Source: Ancylobacter aquaticus (GTDB taxonomy: Bacteria > Pseudomonadota > Alphaproteobacteria > Rhizobiales > Xanthobacteraceae). From it: a stretch of DNA of 64,000 bases. The DNA lies in the NCBI RefSeq assembly GCF_004339465.1, contig NZ_SMFY01000003.1, positions 248,001 to 312,000 of the forward strand, in the 5' to 3' direction. Shown here piece after piece: positions 34,418 to 43,216 of this stretch (within the stretch, counting starts at the first letter, position 1; the number at the start of each line of letters is the position of its first letter). The notes under the pieces are model-generated. The model was not told the origin of the DNA. It searched no databases and worked only from the letters and a program-made list of their open reading frames with translations. Both the position numbers and the translations under genes were made by a program.

Positions 34418-35095
34418 ATGCATATCGAACCCGGCCTCGTGGCCGAAGGAAAGATCTGGCTCAGCTATGTGACGGCGGCCGGTGCCGGCGCCTATACGCT
34501 CAAGCTCGCGGCCGACGCGATGCGCGAGCGCGGCGTCGTCTCGCTCGTCGTCCGCAGCCTGTTCACGACCGCTCTCGTCTTCTGCTTCTTCGAGATGCTG
34601 CCGCACCACCCGGTCGGCGTCTCCGAGGTGCATCTCATCCTTGGCTCGACGCTGTTTCTTATCTTCGGCGTCGCACCGGCGGCCATCGGGCTGGCGGCCG
34701 GCCTCGCGCTGCAGGGCATCTTCTTCGCGCCGTTCGACCTGCCGCAATACGGCATGAACGTCACCACCCTGCTGGTGCCGCTGTTCGCGCTCACCGCGCT
34801 GGCGGGCCGCATCATCGCGCCCGCCACGCCCTATGTGGAGCTGAAGTACCGGCAGGCGCTGGCGCTCTCGACCACCTACCAGGCCGGAATCGTGGTGTGG
34901 GTGGCGTTCTGGGCGTTTTACGGCCACGGCTTCACCGTGGAGAACGCCTCGTCGATCTTCTCCTTCGGCGCCGCCTACATGCTGGTCATCATCGTCGAGC
35001 CGCTGGTCGACCTCGCCGTGCTGGCCGCCGCCAAGGCGCTCAGTGGGCTGCGCGGGACACCGCTGTTCGAGCGGCGCCTCTACGACGCGGCGTGA
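34418..35095 (+). CDS. CbiM-like cobalt/nickel energy-coupling-factor permease
   Basis: Integral membrane S-component-like protein of 225 aa with six or seven helices. It begins MHIEPG, where Met1-His2 is the metal-binding N-terminus of CbiM/NikM proteins; a further conserved histidine lies in EMLPHHPVGVSEVH near residue 60. A good ribosome site (AGGAGAA) precedes the ATG. Control by the B12 riboswitch points to cobalt. The ATPase and T-component partners are not in this window. Confidence 0.82.
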   Translation: MHIEPGLVAEGKIWLSYVTAAGAGAYTLKLAADAMRERGVVSLVVRSLFTTALVFCFFEMLPHHPVGVSEVHLILGSTLFLIFGVAPAAIGLAAGLALQGIFFAPFDLPQYGMNVTTLLVPLFALTALAGRIIAPATPYVELKYRQALALSTTYQAGIVVWVAFWAFYGHGFTVENASSIFSFGAAYMLVIIVEPLVDLAVLAAAKALSGLRGTPLFERRLYDAA

Positions 35096-35104
35096 CGCCC
35101 TGAG

Positions 35105-35127
35105 CCGGGAGGCCGCGCGCCTCCCGG
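35105..35127 (+). terminator. Hairpin after the CbiM-like gene
   Basis: CCGGGAGG (35105-35112) pairs perfectly with CCTCCCGG (35120-35127), ten bases past the stop. There is no T run. Confidence 0.45.
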
Positions 35128-35150
35128 GTACCCCGTCCTGACCGTCGGGC

Positions 35151-35171
35151 CCTTGGACAAACTGTCCAGGG
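35151..35171. repeat. Inverted repeat upstream of the DUF2946 gene
   Basis: CCTTGGACA (35151-35159) and TGTCCAGGG (35163-35171) form a nine-pair dyad with one G-T pair and a three-base loop. It lies about 70 bases before the DUF2946 start, so it is either a second terminator stem or an operator for the copper genes. Confidence 0.4.
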
Positions 35172-35239
35172 GTCAGGCTTTCGTCAGCCCTGTGCGAGCC
35201 CCCGGCGGACTGCCATGATCCGCCGGGGGAATCGTCGCA

Positions 35240-35635
35240 ATGGCAGGGGTTTCAAGACGGTATGGGCTTGGCGTGGGCGCGCTTGCGCTGGCGCTGGCCT
35301 ATGCGCTCGTCCTGCAATTGCTGCTCGCCAGCGTCTTCGCCGGACGCGCTGCGGGCGACCCACTCTCCCCCTCTGTCCACGCGATCTGCCTCAGCGGCGC
35401 CGCATCGACCTTTCCTGGAACGGATGACGGGGGTGGGGCCCATGTTCCCCACTGTCCGCTCTGCACGCTGCGTCTCAATGCCATCCTGCCGCCGCTGATC
35501 GAGGCGGGGGAGGCGATGGTGCGGCCCGCCCTGCCGGCCGTCTGGGCGCCGGATATCCGCGCCCCGCGTCCCGTTTCCTTTGCCCGCTCCGCGCATCATC
35601 CGCGCGGGCCGCCGCGGGCGCTTTCTATCGTCTGA
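35240..35635 (+). CDS. DUF2946 family protein
   Basis: Short protein of 131 aa with one N-terminal membrane helix (ALALAYALVLQLLLASVF) and a CxxC-type metal motif in HVPHCPLCTLR near residue 70, a family hallmark. DUF2946 genes are commonly found beside copper-related TonB-dependent receptors, as here. The likely location is the periplasmic side of the inner membrane. A function in copper binding is inferred from context only. Confidence 0.75.
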   Translation: MAGVSRRYGLGVGALALALAYALVLQLLLASVFAGRAAGDPLSPSVHAICLSGAASTFPGTDDGGGAHVPHCPLCTLRLNAILPPLIEAGEAMVRPALPAVWAPDIRAPRPVSFARSAHHPRGPPRALSIV

Positions 35636-35747
35636 CCACGGCGCCGCTTCGCGCAGCGCCCTCTTCTGAAAAACCGGAACCACCGAACGGGGGCGCCTGT
35701 CTGGCGTGCCGACCGGTAGGTGCGTTCCGCAGACCGATGGAAACGCC

Positions 35748-38030
35748 ATGCAGCCCCCGATTCCCTCTTCCCGCACGCCGTCATGGCGTTCTCCCTGTCG
35801 CCCCCTGCTGCGCCGCTCGACGGCGCTGACCGGCCCGGCCCTCGCCTTGCTGTGCCTTCCCGCACTGGTCGCGACCGCGCACGCGCAGGGCGCGGTGCCC
35901 GACGGCGCGAGCGACGAACAGTTGCCGACCGTCACCGTGGTTCGCCCGGCCGACAGCGTCGCCCGGTTGGGGCCGCTGGGTATTTCCTATGAAAGCTTCG
36001 TGCCCGCCGATACCGGGACGATCTCCGCCATCGAGGCCAATAACGCGACGCTGTGGACCAGCGATTCCGGTTCGCTGATCGACGCCGTTCCGGGTGGCGC
36101 CTCCTGGGGGGCGGGCGGGGTGTCGAGCCTGCCGGCGGTGAACGGCATGAGCGCGGACCAGGTGCAGGTGTCGATCGACGGCATGCTGTTCGGCCCGGCC
36201 TGCCCGAACATGATGAATCCGCCACTCTCCTATGTGAACCCGGCGATGATCGGGCAGGTCAAGGTCTACTCCGGCACCGCGCCGGTGAGCCTGGGCGGCG
36301 ACTATACTGGCGCGCGCATCGACGTGAGCGTCGCGCCCCCGACCTTTACCGACAGCCCGGAGGTGGTCTTTTCCGGCAGCGTCTCCGGCTATTACCGCAG
36401 CAATGGCAACGTGGTCGGCGTCGACGTGAATTTGAACGCCGCCAACGATGTCGGCAGTGTCAACTACACCGGCGGCTGGGTGCAGGCCGACGACTACACG
36501 TCGGGCGATGGCACGACCATCAAATCCACCCTGTACGAGACGCAGAACCACGCCCTGAGCCTGTCGCGCAAGCTTGACGACGGCCTCGTGACCTTCCAGC
36601 TCGGCGGGCAGTTCATTCCGTACCAAGGCTATGTCAACCAGTACATGGACATGGTCGACAACAAGAGTTTCTTCGTCAACGGAACGCTTGAGAAGAACTT
36701 TGAGTGGGGCCAGCTGGAAGCCAACGCCTTCTACAACAATGTGCGCCACACCATGGGCTTCATCGCCCCTGACAAGACCGGCGACATGCCGATGGACACG
36801 CAGTCCAGCGACATGGGCTACCGGGTGAGGGCCACGCTGGAGCCGACCGGCATCGACATCGTGCGCCTCGGCAACGAGCTGTATTACAACCAGCTCGACG
36901 ACTGGTGGCCCCCCGTCGAGGGCTCGATGATGATGGGCCCGGACACGTTCTGGAACATCAATGACGGCCAGCGCCTGCGCGTCGGGGTGTTTGCCGAGTG
37001 GGAGCGCGTGCTCTCGCAGGAATGGACCGCCATTCTCGGCGCGCGCAGCGACGTGGTGTGGATGAACACCGGCGACGTGCAGGGCTACAACGCGATGATG
37101 TACGGCGCGGAAGCCGCCGCCTTCAACGCGCTGGACCATGCCCGCACCGACATCAACATCGACGGCTCGGCGATCCTTCGCTACCAGCCGGACGAGGCGC
37201 GGCAGCTGGATTTCGGTTTCGCCCGCAAGACCCGTTCGCCCAATCTCTACGAGCGCTATTCATGGTCGACCAACGCCATGGCGATGAGCATGATCGGCTG
37301 GTTCGGCGACGGCAACGGCTATGTCGGCAATATCGACCTGGAGCCGGAAAAAGCCCACACGGCGAGCCTCACCGCCACCTGGCGCGACCCGGTGCGCCAG
37401 GCATGGGAATTTCGCGTCTCGCCCTATGCCAGCTATGTCGAGGACTATATCGACGTGCGCCGCTGCGCCCTGCCGGGGTGCCTCGCCAGCCTGCCGGACA
37501 ACCTCACCGCCACCGAGGGGTTCGTCTATCTGCAGTTCGCCAATGACGACGCCTATCTCTATGGCGTGAACATCGACGGGCGGCTGAACCTCTGGGAGAA
37601 CCCGACCTATGGCCGCGGCGTCTTCCGCGGCAATCTGAACTTCGTGCGCGGGCAGCGGGTCGATGGGGTAAATCTGTACCACATCATGCCAGTCAACGCG
37701 ACGCTGGCGCTCGACCACATCCTCGGCGACTGGACCACGACTGCCGAGGTGCAGCTGGTCGGCGCCAAGACCGAGGTGAGCGAGGTGCATAACGAGCTGG
37801 AGACGGACGCCTATGCGCTGTTCAACCTGCGCACCAGCTACCAGCAGGGACCGATCAAGCTCGACCTCGGCATCGAGAACGTCTTTGACACCGAGTACGA
37901 CCTGCCGCTCGGCGGCGCCAATCTGGTGAACTACCAGGTGTCGTCGATGATGGGCACCTCGCCGGCCTGGGGCTATGGCGTGGCGGGACCGGGTCGCTCG
38001 GTCAACGCCCGGCTGACCGTGTCGTTCTGA
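35748..38030 (+). CDS. OprC/NosA-like TonB-dependent copper receptor
   Basis: Outer-membrane receptor of 760 aa with a long basic signal peptide ending ATAHAQ near residue 47. The plug carries GPACPNMMNPPLSY: Cys152 and Met156 match the CxxxM copper site of OprC, and His334-x-Met336 (RHTMGF) in the barrel matches its HxM pair at nearly the same spacing. The C-terminus ends in aromatic F (LTVSF) as expected for a barrel. The ATG at 35748 is chosen because it gives a normal signal peptide. It probably imports copper. Confidence 0.83.
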   Translation: MQPPIPSSRTPSWRSPCRPLLRRSTALTGPALALLCLPALVATAHAQGAVPDGASDEQLPTVTVVRPADSVARLGPLGISYESFVPADTGTISAIEANNATLWTSDSGSLIDAVPGGASWGAGGVSSLPAVNGMSADQVQVSIDGMLFGPACPNMMNPPLSYVNPAMIGQVKVYSGTAPVSLGGDYTGARIDVSVAPPTFTDSPEVVFSGSVSGYYRSNGNVVGVDVNLNAANDVGSVNYTGGWVQADDYTSGDGTTIKSTLYETQNHALSLSRKLDDGLVTFQLGGQFIPYQGYVNQYMDMVDNKSFFVNGTLEKNFEWGQLEANAFYNNVRHTMGFIAPDKTGDMPMDTQSSDMGYRVRATLEPTGIDIVRLGNELYYNQLDDWWPPVEGSMMMGPDTFWNINDGQRLRVGVFAEWERVLSQEWTAILGARSDVVWMNTGDVQGYNAMMYGAEAAAFNALDHARTDINIDGSAILRYQPDEARQLDFGFARKTRSPNLYERYSWSTNAMAMSMIGWFGDGNGYVGNIDLEPEKAHTASLTATWRDPVRQAWEFRVSPYASYVEDYIDVRRCALPGCLASLPDNLTATEGFVYLQFANDDAYLYGVNIDGRLNLWENPTYGRGVFRGNLNFVRGQRVDGVNLYHIMPVNATLALDHILGDWTTTAEVQLVGAKTEVSEVHNELETDAYALFNLRTSYQQGPIKLDLGIENVFDTEYDLPLGGANLVNYQVSSMMGTSPAWGYGVAGPGRSVNARLTVSF

Positions 38031-38038
38031 GAAACCCC

Positions 38039-38067
38039 GCCGGCCGGGCCTCGCGCGCCCGGCCGGC
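38039..38067 (+). terminator. Hairpin after the TonB-dependent receptor gene
   Basis: An 11-bp perfect stem (GCCGGCCGGGC at 38039-38049 with GCCCGGCCGGC at 38057-38067) lies eight bases past the stop. No T run follows. Confidence 0.5.
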
Positions 38068-38184
38068 GCCGCAGGGGCGAGGCGTGGCGGCTGGCCTCGC
38101 CCGCCGTCTTTGCCTAAAGAGGGGTGGACCCACGGTCGCTTTCGGCCGATAGAACGAAAAAACGACGTGTGAGGAGCGCCTGCG

Positions 38185-39435
38185 ATGGAAGCTTCCCGGC
38201 AAGGTCCCGTGGAGGGGCCGCTGAGCGGCATCCGTGTGATCGAACTCGGCAATCTCATCGCCGCGCCCTTCGCCGCGCGGCTGATGGCGGAGTTCGGCGC
38301 CGAGGTCATCAAGGTGGAGGCGCCCGGCGAGGGCGACCCCTTGCGCAAATGGCGCAAGCTGCATGAGGGCACCTCGCTCTGGTGGTACCTCCAGTCGCGC
38401 AACAAGAAATCCGTCGCCATCAATATGCGCCTGCCCGAGGGGCAGGAGGTGGTGCGCCGCCTTGTGCGCGACGCCGATGTGCTGATCGAGAATTTCCGCC
38501 CCGGCACGCTGGAGCGCTGGGGCCTCGGCTGGGAGGCGCTCAAGGCGATCAACCCCAACCTCGTCATGGTGCGCATCTCCGGCTTCGGCCAGGATGGGCC
38601 CTATCGCGAGCGGCCCGGCTTCGGCGCGGTGGGCGAGGCGATGGGCGGCATGCGCTTCACGACGGGCGAGCCGGACCGGCCGCCGGCGCGCACCGGCATC
38701 AGCATCGGCGATTCGCTCGCCGCCCTGCACGCGGTGATGGGCGCGCTGATGGCGCTGCTGCACATCAAGTCCGGGCGCGGCACCGGACAGGTGGTGGACG
38801 TCTCGCTGTTCGAGAGCGTCTTCAACATGATGGAAAGCCTCGTTCCCGAATTCGACGCCTTCGACTTCGTCCGCACCCGTTCGGGCGGCGCGTTGCCGGG
38901 CATCGCACCCTCGAACTCCTACCCGACAGCCGAGGGCAGCTATGTGATCGTCGCCGGCAATGGCGACGGCATCTTCCGCCGGCTGATGGGGGCGATCGGG
39001 CGCGACGACCTCGCCGGAGACCCCAGCCTCGCCTCCAATGACGGGCGGGTGGCGCGTGTCGAGGAGATCGACGGCGCGATCACCGCCTGGACCCGCCGGC
39101 ATTCGCTGGACGAGGTGACGGCGGCGCTCGATGCCGCCGAGGTGCCGAACGGACGGATCTATTCGGTGGCCGACATTGTCGACGACCCGCAATATCTCGC
39201 CCGCGAGATGATCCTTCCTTCCACGTTGCCGGACGGGCTTGAGGTGAAGATGCCCGGCATCGTGCCCAAGCTCTCCGCCACGCCCGGCGCGGTGAACTGG
39301 GTCGGGCCGCGGCTTGGCGAACACACGGCGCCGGTGCTGGCTGCGCTCGGCTATGGCGAGGAAGAGATCGCGGCGCTGGTCGCGGCGGGGGCGGTCGCGC
39401 AGGCGCCGGACGCTCCGGCGGGAGAGCCCGCATGA
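38185..39435 (+). CDS. Class III CoA-transferase (CaiB/BaiF family)
   Basis: CoA-transferase of 416 aa that moves CoA between acyl groups through an aspartyl-CoA intermediate. It has IRVIELGNLIAAPFAARLMAEF-type start, LIENFRPGTLERWGLG near residue 102, and the catalytic aspartate in GRGTGQVVDVSLFES near residue 206. It is the first gene of a five-gene operon and overlaps an HMG-CoA-lyase-like gene by four bases, so it probably activates an imported organic acid to its CoA ester for cleavage. Confidence 0.87.
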   Translation: MEASRQGPVEGPLSGIRVIELGNLIAAPFAARLMAEFGAEVIKVEAPGEGDPLRKWRKLHEGTSLWWYLQSRNKKSVAINMRLPEGQEVVRRLVRDADVLIENFRPGTLERWGLGWEALKAINPNLVMVRISGFGQDGPYRERPGFGAVGEAMGGMRFTTGEPDRPPARTGISIGDSLAALHAVMGALMALLHIKSGRGTGQVVDVSLFESVFNMMESLVPEFDAFDFVRTRSGGALPGIAPSNSYPTAEGSYVIVAGNGDGIFRRLMGAIGRDDLAGDPSLASNDGRVARVEEIDGAITAWTRRHSLDEVTAALDAAEVPNGRIYSVADIVDDPQYLAREMILPSTLPDGLEVKMPGIVPKLSATPGAVNWVGPRLGEHTAPVLAALGYGEEEIAALVAAGAVAQAPDAPAGEPA

Positions 39436-40376
39436 GGGCCGGCCCTCCCCCGCGCGTGTTCGTCCAGGAGGTGGTGACGCGCGACGGCTTGCAGATCGAG
39501 CCGCGCTTTCTGCCGACCGAGGACAAGGTCGCGCTCATCGACGCGCTGTCGCAGACCGGCGTCGCCAAGATCGAGGTGACGTCCTTCGTCTCGCCGCGCG
39601 CCGTGCCCAACCTTGCCGATGCGCGGGAAGTGGCGCGCGCCATCAGGCGGTGGCCTGAAGTAACCTATGTCGCGCTGGTGCCGAACCTGCGCGGTGCGCA
39701 GGCGGCGCTGGAGGCCGGGATGGACGAGCTGAACCTCGTCCTGTCGGTGAGCGAGACCCACAACCTCGCCAATATGCGGATGACCACCGCGCAGTCGCTG
39801 GACGGTTTCCGCGCCATCGCGGCGCTGGCGACCGGCACGCAAACGAGCCTCAACGGCTCGATCGCCACCGCCTTCGGCTGCCCGTTCGAGGGCATGCAGC
39901 CGGCGGAAAAGGTGCTCGCACTGGCGCAGGCCTATCTTGAGGCGGGGCTGCATTCGGTGACGCTGGCCGACACGACAGGCATGGCCAATCCGCGCCAGGT
40001 CTCCGCCCTGGTGAGCGCGTTCAAGGGGCGGTTCGGCGCGGTGCCGCTGACGCTGCATTTCCACAACACGCGCGGCATGGGTCTCGCCAATGCGCTGGCG
40101 GCGCTGGAGGCGGGGGCAGACCGCTTCGACGCCTCGCTGGGCGGCATTGGCGGCTGTCCCTTCGCGCCGGGAGCCACCGGCAACATCTCCACCGAGGACC
40201 TCGTCCACATGCTGGACGAGATGGGCGTCGACACCGGGGTCGACCTGTCCGCCCTGCTTGCGCTGGCGCGCAGCCTGCCGGCGCTGCTCGGCCACGACAT
40301 TCCCGGACAGGTCGCCAAGGCCGGGCGCAGCGGCGATCTTCACCCCGTGCCGGCGCCTCTGCGCGCCGCCCAGTAG
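39432..40376 (+). CDS. Hydroxymethylglutaryl-CoA lyase-like protein
   Basis: TIM-barrel lyase of 314 aa from the HMGL family, which cleaves 3-hydroxyacyl-CoA esters to a ketone or keto acid and acetyl-CoA. The catalytic TRDGLQ is near residue 16, the metal-ligand HFHNTRG near residue 213 and the cysteine loop GGIGGCPFAPGATGN near residue 237, as in human and bacterial HMG-CoA lyases. All key residues are present, so it should be active. HMG-CoA is the model substrate, but close relatives act on other hydroxy acids. Confidence 0.85.
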   Translation: MRAGPPPRVFVQEVVTRDGLQIEPRFLPTEDKVALIDALSQTGVAKIEVTSFVSPRAVPNLADAREVARAIRRWPEVTYVALVPNLRGAQAALEAGMDELNLVLSVSETHNLANMRMTTAQSLDGFRAIAALATGTQTSLNGSIATAFGCPFEGMQPAEKVLALAQAYLEAGLHSVTLADTTGMANPRQVSALVSAFKGRFGAVPLTLHFHNTRGMGLANALAALEAGADRFDASLGGIGGCPFAPGATGNISTEDLVHMLDEMGVDTGVDLSALLALARSLPALLGHDIPGQVAKAGRSGDLHPVPAPLRAAQ

Positions 40377-40385
40377 GACGACAGG

Positions 40386-41279
40386 ATGGCAGGACAGCTC
40401 ATCGACGCCGCCGGAAAGCCGACACCTGCCGAAACGGCGCAGGCGGGACGCCCGATTTCGGACGGTCCGCTGGCGGTGGCGCTCGACGACATCGCCATCA
40501 GCTTCGCCGTCAAGGGACGGCCGGTGTTCAACGCGGTGGCGCCGACCTCGCTGCATGTGAACGAGGGCGAGTTCGTCGCCATTGTCGGCCCCACCGGCTG
40601 CGGCAAGTCCACCTTGCTCAACGCCACGGCGGGCCTGCTGGCGCCGGCGGGCGGCACGGTGTCGATCTTCGGCGAACCGCTGGTGGGCCTCAATGCGCGG
40701 GCCGGCTACCTCTTCCAGCAGGACGCGCTGATGCCGTGGAAGACGGCGCTCGACAATGTGGCGATCGCGCTGGAGATCGGCGGGATGCGCCGGGGCGAGG
40801 CGGTGGCGCAGGCGCAGGACTGGCTGAAGCGGGTGGGCCTCGCCCGCTTCACCGAGCGCTACCCGCACGAGCTTTCCGGCGGCCAGAGGAAGCGCGTGGC
40901 GCTGGCCCAGATGCTGATCCGCCAGCCGAAGATCCTGCTGATGGACGAGCCCTTCGGCCCGCTCGACGCGCAGACGCGGCAGATCATGGGCACGCTGCTG
41001 CTGCGGCTGTGGGCGCAGGACCGCAAGGCGGTGCTGTTCGTCACCCATGACCTCGAAGAGGCGATCGCGCTGTCCGACCGCGTCGTCATCATGTCCGCCG
41101 GGCCGGAGGCGCGGATCATCGGCGACTACCCGATCGACCTCGCCCGACCGCGCGACGCGGCCGAGATCAGGCTCGACCCGCGCTTCCACGCGCTGCACCG
41201 GATGATCTGGAACCAGCTCAAGGCCGAGGTCGCCAAGACGTATGGCGACGACATGGACGGCGTGGAGGCCACCTCATGA
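40386..41279 (+). CDS. ABC transporter ATP-binding protein (nitrate/sulfonate/taurine type)
   Basis: ATPase of 297 aa with Walker A GPTGCGKST near residue 70, signature LSGGQRKRVALAQ, Walker B ILLMDEPFGPLD and switch FVTHDLEEAIAL. The first 40 residues are an extra hydrophilic extension. It belongs to the SsuB/TauB subgroup. It starts nine bases after the lyase gene and overlaps the permease gene by four, so the importer is co-expressed with the CoA-transferase and lyase. Confidence 0.87.
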   Translation: MAGQLIDAAGKPTPAETAQAGRPISDGPLAVALDDIAISFAVKGRPVFNAVAPTSLHVNEGEFVAIVGPTGCGKSTLLNATAGLLAPAGGTVSIFGEPLVGLNARAGYLFQQDALMPWKTALDNVAIALEIGGMRRGEAVAQAQDWLKRVGLARFTERYPHELSGGQRKRVALAQMLIRQPKILLMDEPFGPLDAQTRQIMGTLLLRLWAQDRKAVLFVTHDLEEAIALSDRVVIMSAGPEARIIGDYPIDLARPRDAAEIRLDPRFHALHRMIWNQLKAEVAKTYGDDMDGVEATS

Positions 41280-42070
41280 AGCTGCACCCCGTCAAGTTGC
41301 TCTTCCTGCAGATCCTCGTCGCCGTGGTGGTGCTCGCCATCTGGCACATCGGCGCCACGGTGCCGATCGGCGGCGACTACCTGCTGCCCGAGTTCTTCTT
41401 TTCCAAGCCGCTCGACGTGCTCTCCAGGGTGGTCGAGCTGTTCGTCTCGGGCACCATCTGGAAGCACCTCTGGATCACCCTGACCGAGACCGTGCTGGCC
41501 TTCATCATCGGCTCGGTGGGCGGCGTCGTCATCGGCTTCTGGTTCGCCCGCAAGCCGGTGGTGGCGGCGGTGTTCGACCCCTATGTGAAGATGGTCAACG
41601 CGCTGCCGCGCGTGGTGCTGGCGCCGATCTTCATGCTGTGGCTGGGCCTCGGCATCTGGTCGAAAGTGGCGCTGGGGGTGACGCTGGTGTTCTTCATCGT
41701 GTTCTTCAACGTCTATCAGGGCGTGAAGGAGGTGAGCCCCGTCGTGCTGGCCAATGCGCGCATGATGGGGATGAACGAGCGCCAGCTTTTCCGCAACGTC
41801 TACTGGCCCTCCGCCATGTCGTGGATGTTCTCCTCGCTGCACACGGCGGTGGGCTTCGCGCTGGTGGGTGCGGTGGTGGGCGAATATCTGGGCTCGGCGG
41901 CGGGGCTCGGCTATCTCATCCATCAGGCGGAGGGGGTGTTCGACGTAACCGGCGTGTTTGCCGGCATGTTCATCCTCGCTGCCTTCGTGCTCGTCATCGA
42001 CTGGTTCGTGACGCGGGTGGAAAATCGCCTGCTGGTGTGGCGCCCGCAGGCGGCGAGCGAACAGAACTGA
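41276..42070 (+). CDS. ABC transporter permease (nitrate/sulfonate/taurine type)
   Basis: Permease of 264 aa with six hydrophobic segments and the EAA loop VLANARMMGMNERQLFRNVYWP near residues 155-178. It belongs to the SsuC/TauC subgroup and forms the channel of the importer whose ATPase and binding protein flank it. Confidence 0.87.
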   Translation: MKLHPVKLLFLQILVAVVVLAIWHIGATVPIGGDYLLPEFFFSKPLDVLSRVVELFVSGTIWKHLWITLTETVLAFIIGSVGGVVIGFWFARKPVVAAVFDPYVKMVNALPRVVLAPIFMLWLGLGIWSKVALGVTLVFFIVFFNVYQGVKEVSPVVLANARMMGMNERQLFRNVYWPSAMSWMFSSLHTAVGFALVGAVVGEYLGSAAGLGYLIHQAEGVFDVTGVFAGMFILAAFVLVIDWFVTRVENRLLVWRPQAASEQN

Positions 42071-42100
42071 ACTCAACGACAACAAACGGGAGGAAGTGCC

Positions 42101-43114
42101 ATGAAGATGCGTACCCTGCTGCTGGCGGCATGCCTGCTCATTCCCGCCCTCGGTGCCGCAAAGGCCGGCGAGATCGAGAAGCCGAACCTGACGCTCGGCG
42201 TCGGCGGCAAGCCGCTGCTGTATTATCTCCCGCTGACGCTGGCGGAACGGCTCGGCTACTTCAAGGAGGAAGGGCTGACCGTCGAGATCAACGATTTCGG
42301 CGGCGGCTCGAAATCGCTGCAGGCGCTGATCGGCGGCTCGGTGGACGCGGTGGCGGGCGCCTATGAGCACACGATCCGCATGCAGGACAAGAAGCAGGAC
42401 ATCCGCGCCGTCATCGACCTTGGCCGCTATCCCGGCATCGTCGTCGGGGTGAGCAAGCGCAAGGCGGACACCATCAAATCGGTCGCCGACCTGAAGGGCG
42501 CCAAGATCGGCGTCACCGCGCCGGGCTCCTCCACCTATATCCTCGTGCAGTACCTGATGATGAAGAACGGCATGTCGGCCGACGACGCCTCCTTCATCGG
42601 CGTCGGCAGCGGGGCCTCGGCGGTGGCGGCGATGCAGAAGGGCGAAATCGACGCCATCTCGCATCTCGACCCGGTCATCTCCAAGCTGCAGGACATGGGC
42701 GAACTGAAGATCCTCGTCGACACCCGCACCACTGCCGGCACCGAAGCGGTGTTCGGTGGCCAGAACCCGGCGGCGGTGCTCTACTTCAAGGAGAGCTTCA
42801 TCAAGGCCAACCCGAATACCGTGCAGGCCATGACCAACGCTTTCTACAAGACGCTGAAATGGCTGGAGAAGGCGACGCCCGAGGAAGTGGCGGCGGCCGT
42901 GCCGCAGGAATACTGGCTCGGCGACAAGGCCCTCTACATCAAGGCGTTCAACGCCTCGCGCGAATCCTATTCGACCGATGGCAACATCAACGAGGCGAGC
43001 ATGAAGAGCGCGCTGAACCTCATCACCACCACCGACCCGAAGATCGACCCGGCGAAGATCGACCTGTCGAAGACCTTCGATGGCTCCTTCCTTGCCAAGG
43101 CGAAGGGCCAATAG
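42101..43114 (+). CDS. NMT1/THI5-type substrate-binding protein
   Basis: Periplasmic binding protein of 337 aa with a Sec signal ending LGAAKAGEI near residue 22. The mature part begins LTLGVGGKPLLYYLPLTLAERLGYF, typical of the NMT1-like/SsuA fold, with GGGSKSLQALIGGSVDAVAGAYEH following. The C-terminus is FLAKAKGQ. Relatives bind sulfonates, aromatic acids and pyrimidines; the linked CoA-transferase and lyase suggest an organic acid here. Confidence 0.85.
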   Translation: MKMRTLLLAACLLIPALGAAKAGEIEKPNLTLGVGGKPLLYYLPLTLAERLGYFKEEGLTVEINDFGGGSKSLQALIGGSVDAVAGAYEHTIRMQDKKQDIRAVIDLGRYPGIVVGVSKRKADTIKSVADLKGAKIGVTAPGSSTYILVQYLMMKNGMSADDASFIGVGSGASAVAAMQKGEIDAISHLDPVISKLQDMGELKILVDTRTTAGTEAVFGGQNPAAVLYFKESFIKANPNTVQAMTNAFYKTLKWLEKATPEEVAAAVPQEYWLGDKALYIKAFNASRESYSTDGNINEASMKSALNLITTTDPKIDPAKIDLSKTFDGSFLAKAKGQ

Positions 43115-43161
43115 AGCCCTGTTGCCTCGCCAAGGCCAAGGGGCAGTAGCGCTGAGGTCGA

Positions 43162-43215
43162 GGGAAGGGCCGGTTCGCCGGCCTTTCCCGGAAGGGCCGG
43201 CCCGCCGGCCTTTCC
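43162..43215. terminator. Tandem bidirectional terminator hairpins
   Basis: Two near-identical hairpins lie back to back between convergent genes: 43162-43189 (GGGAAGGGCCGG, TTCG loop, CCGGCCTTTCCC) and 43190-43215 (GGAAGGGCCGG, CCCG loop, CCGGCCTTTCC). UUCG tetraloops stabilise RNA stems. The second ends at the MocR stop codon. Confidence 0.65.
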
Positions 43216-43216
43216 C

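Noticed and set aside
38125-38140. GG-N10-GC pattern upstream of the CoA-transferase at 38185, as another sigma-54 promoter
   Set aside because: Spacing fits, but the -24 half is TGGAC and the -12 half TCGC, so both halves differ from consensus. Too weak to call.
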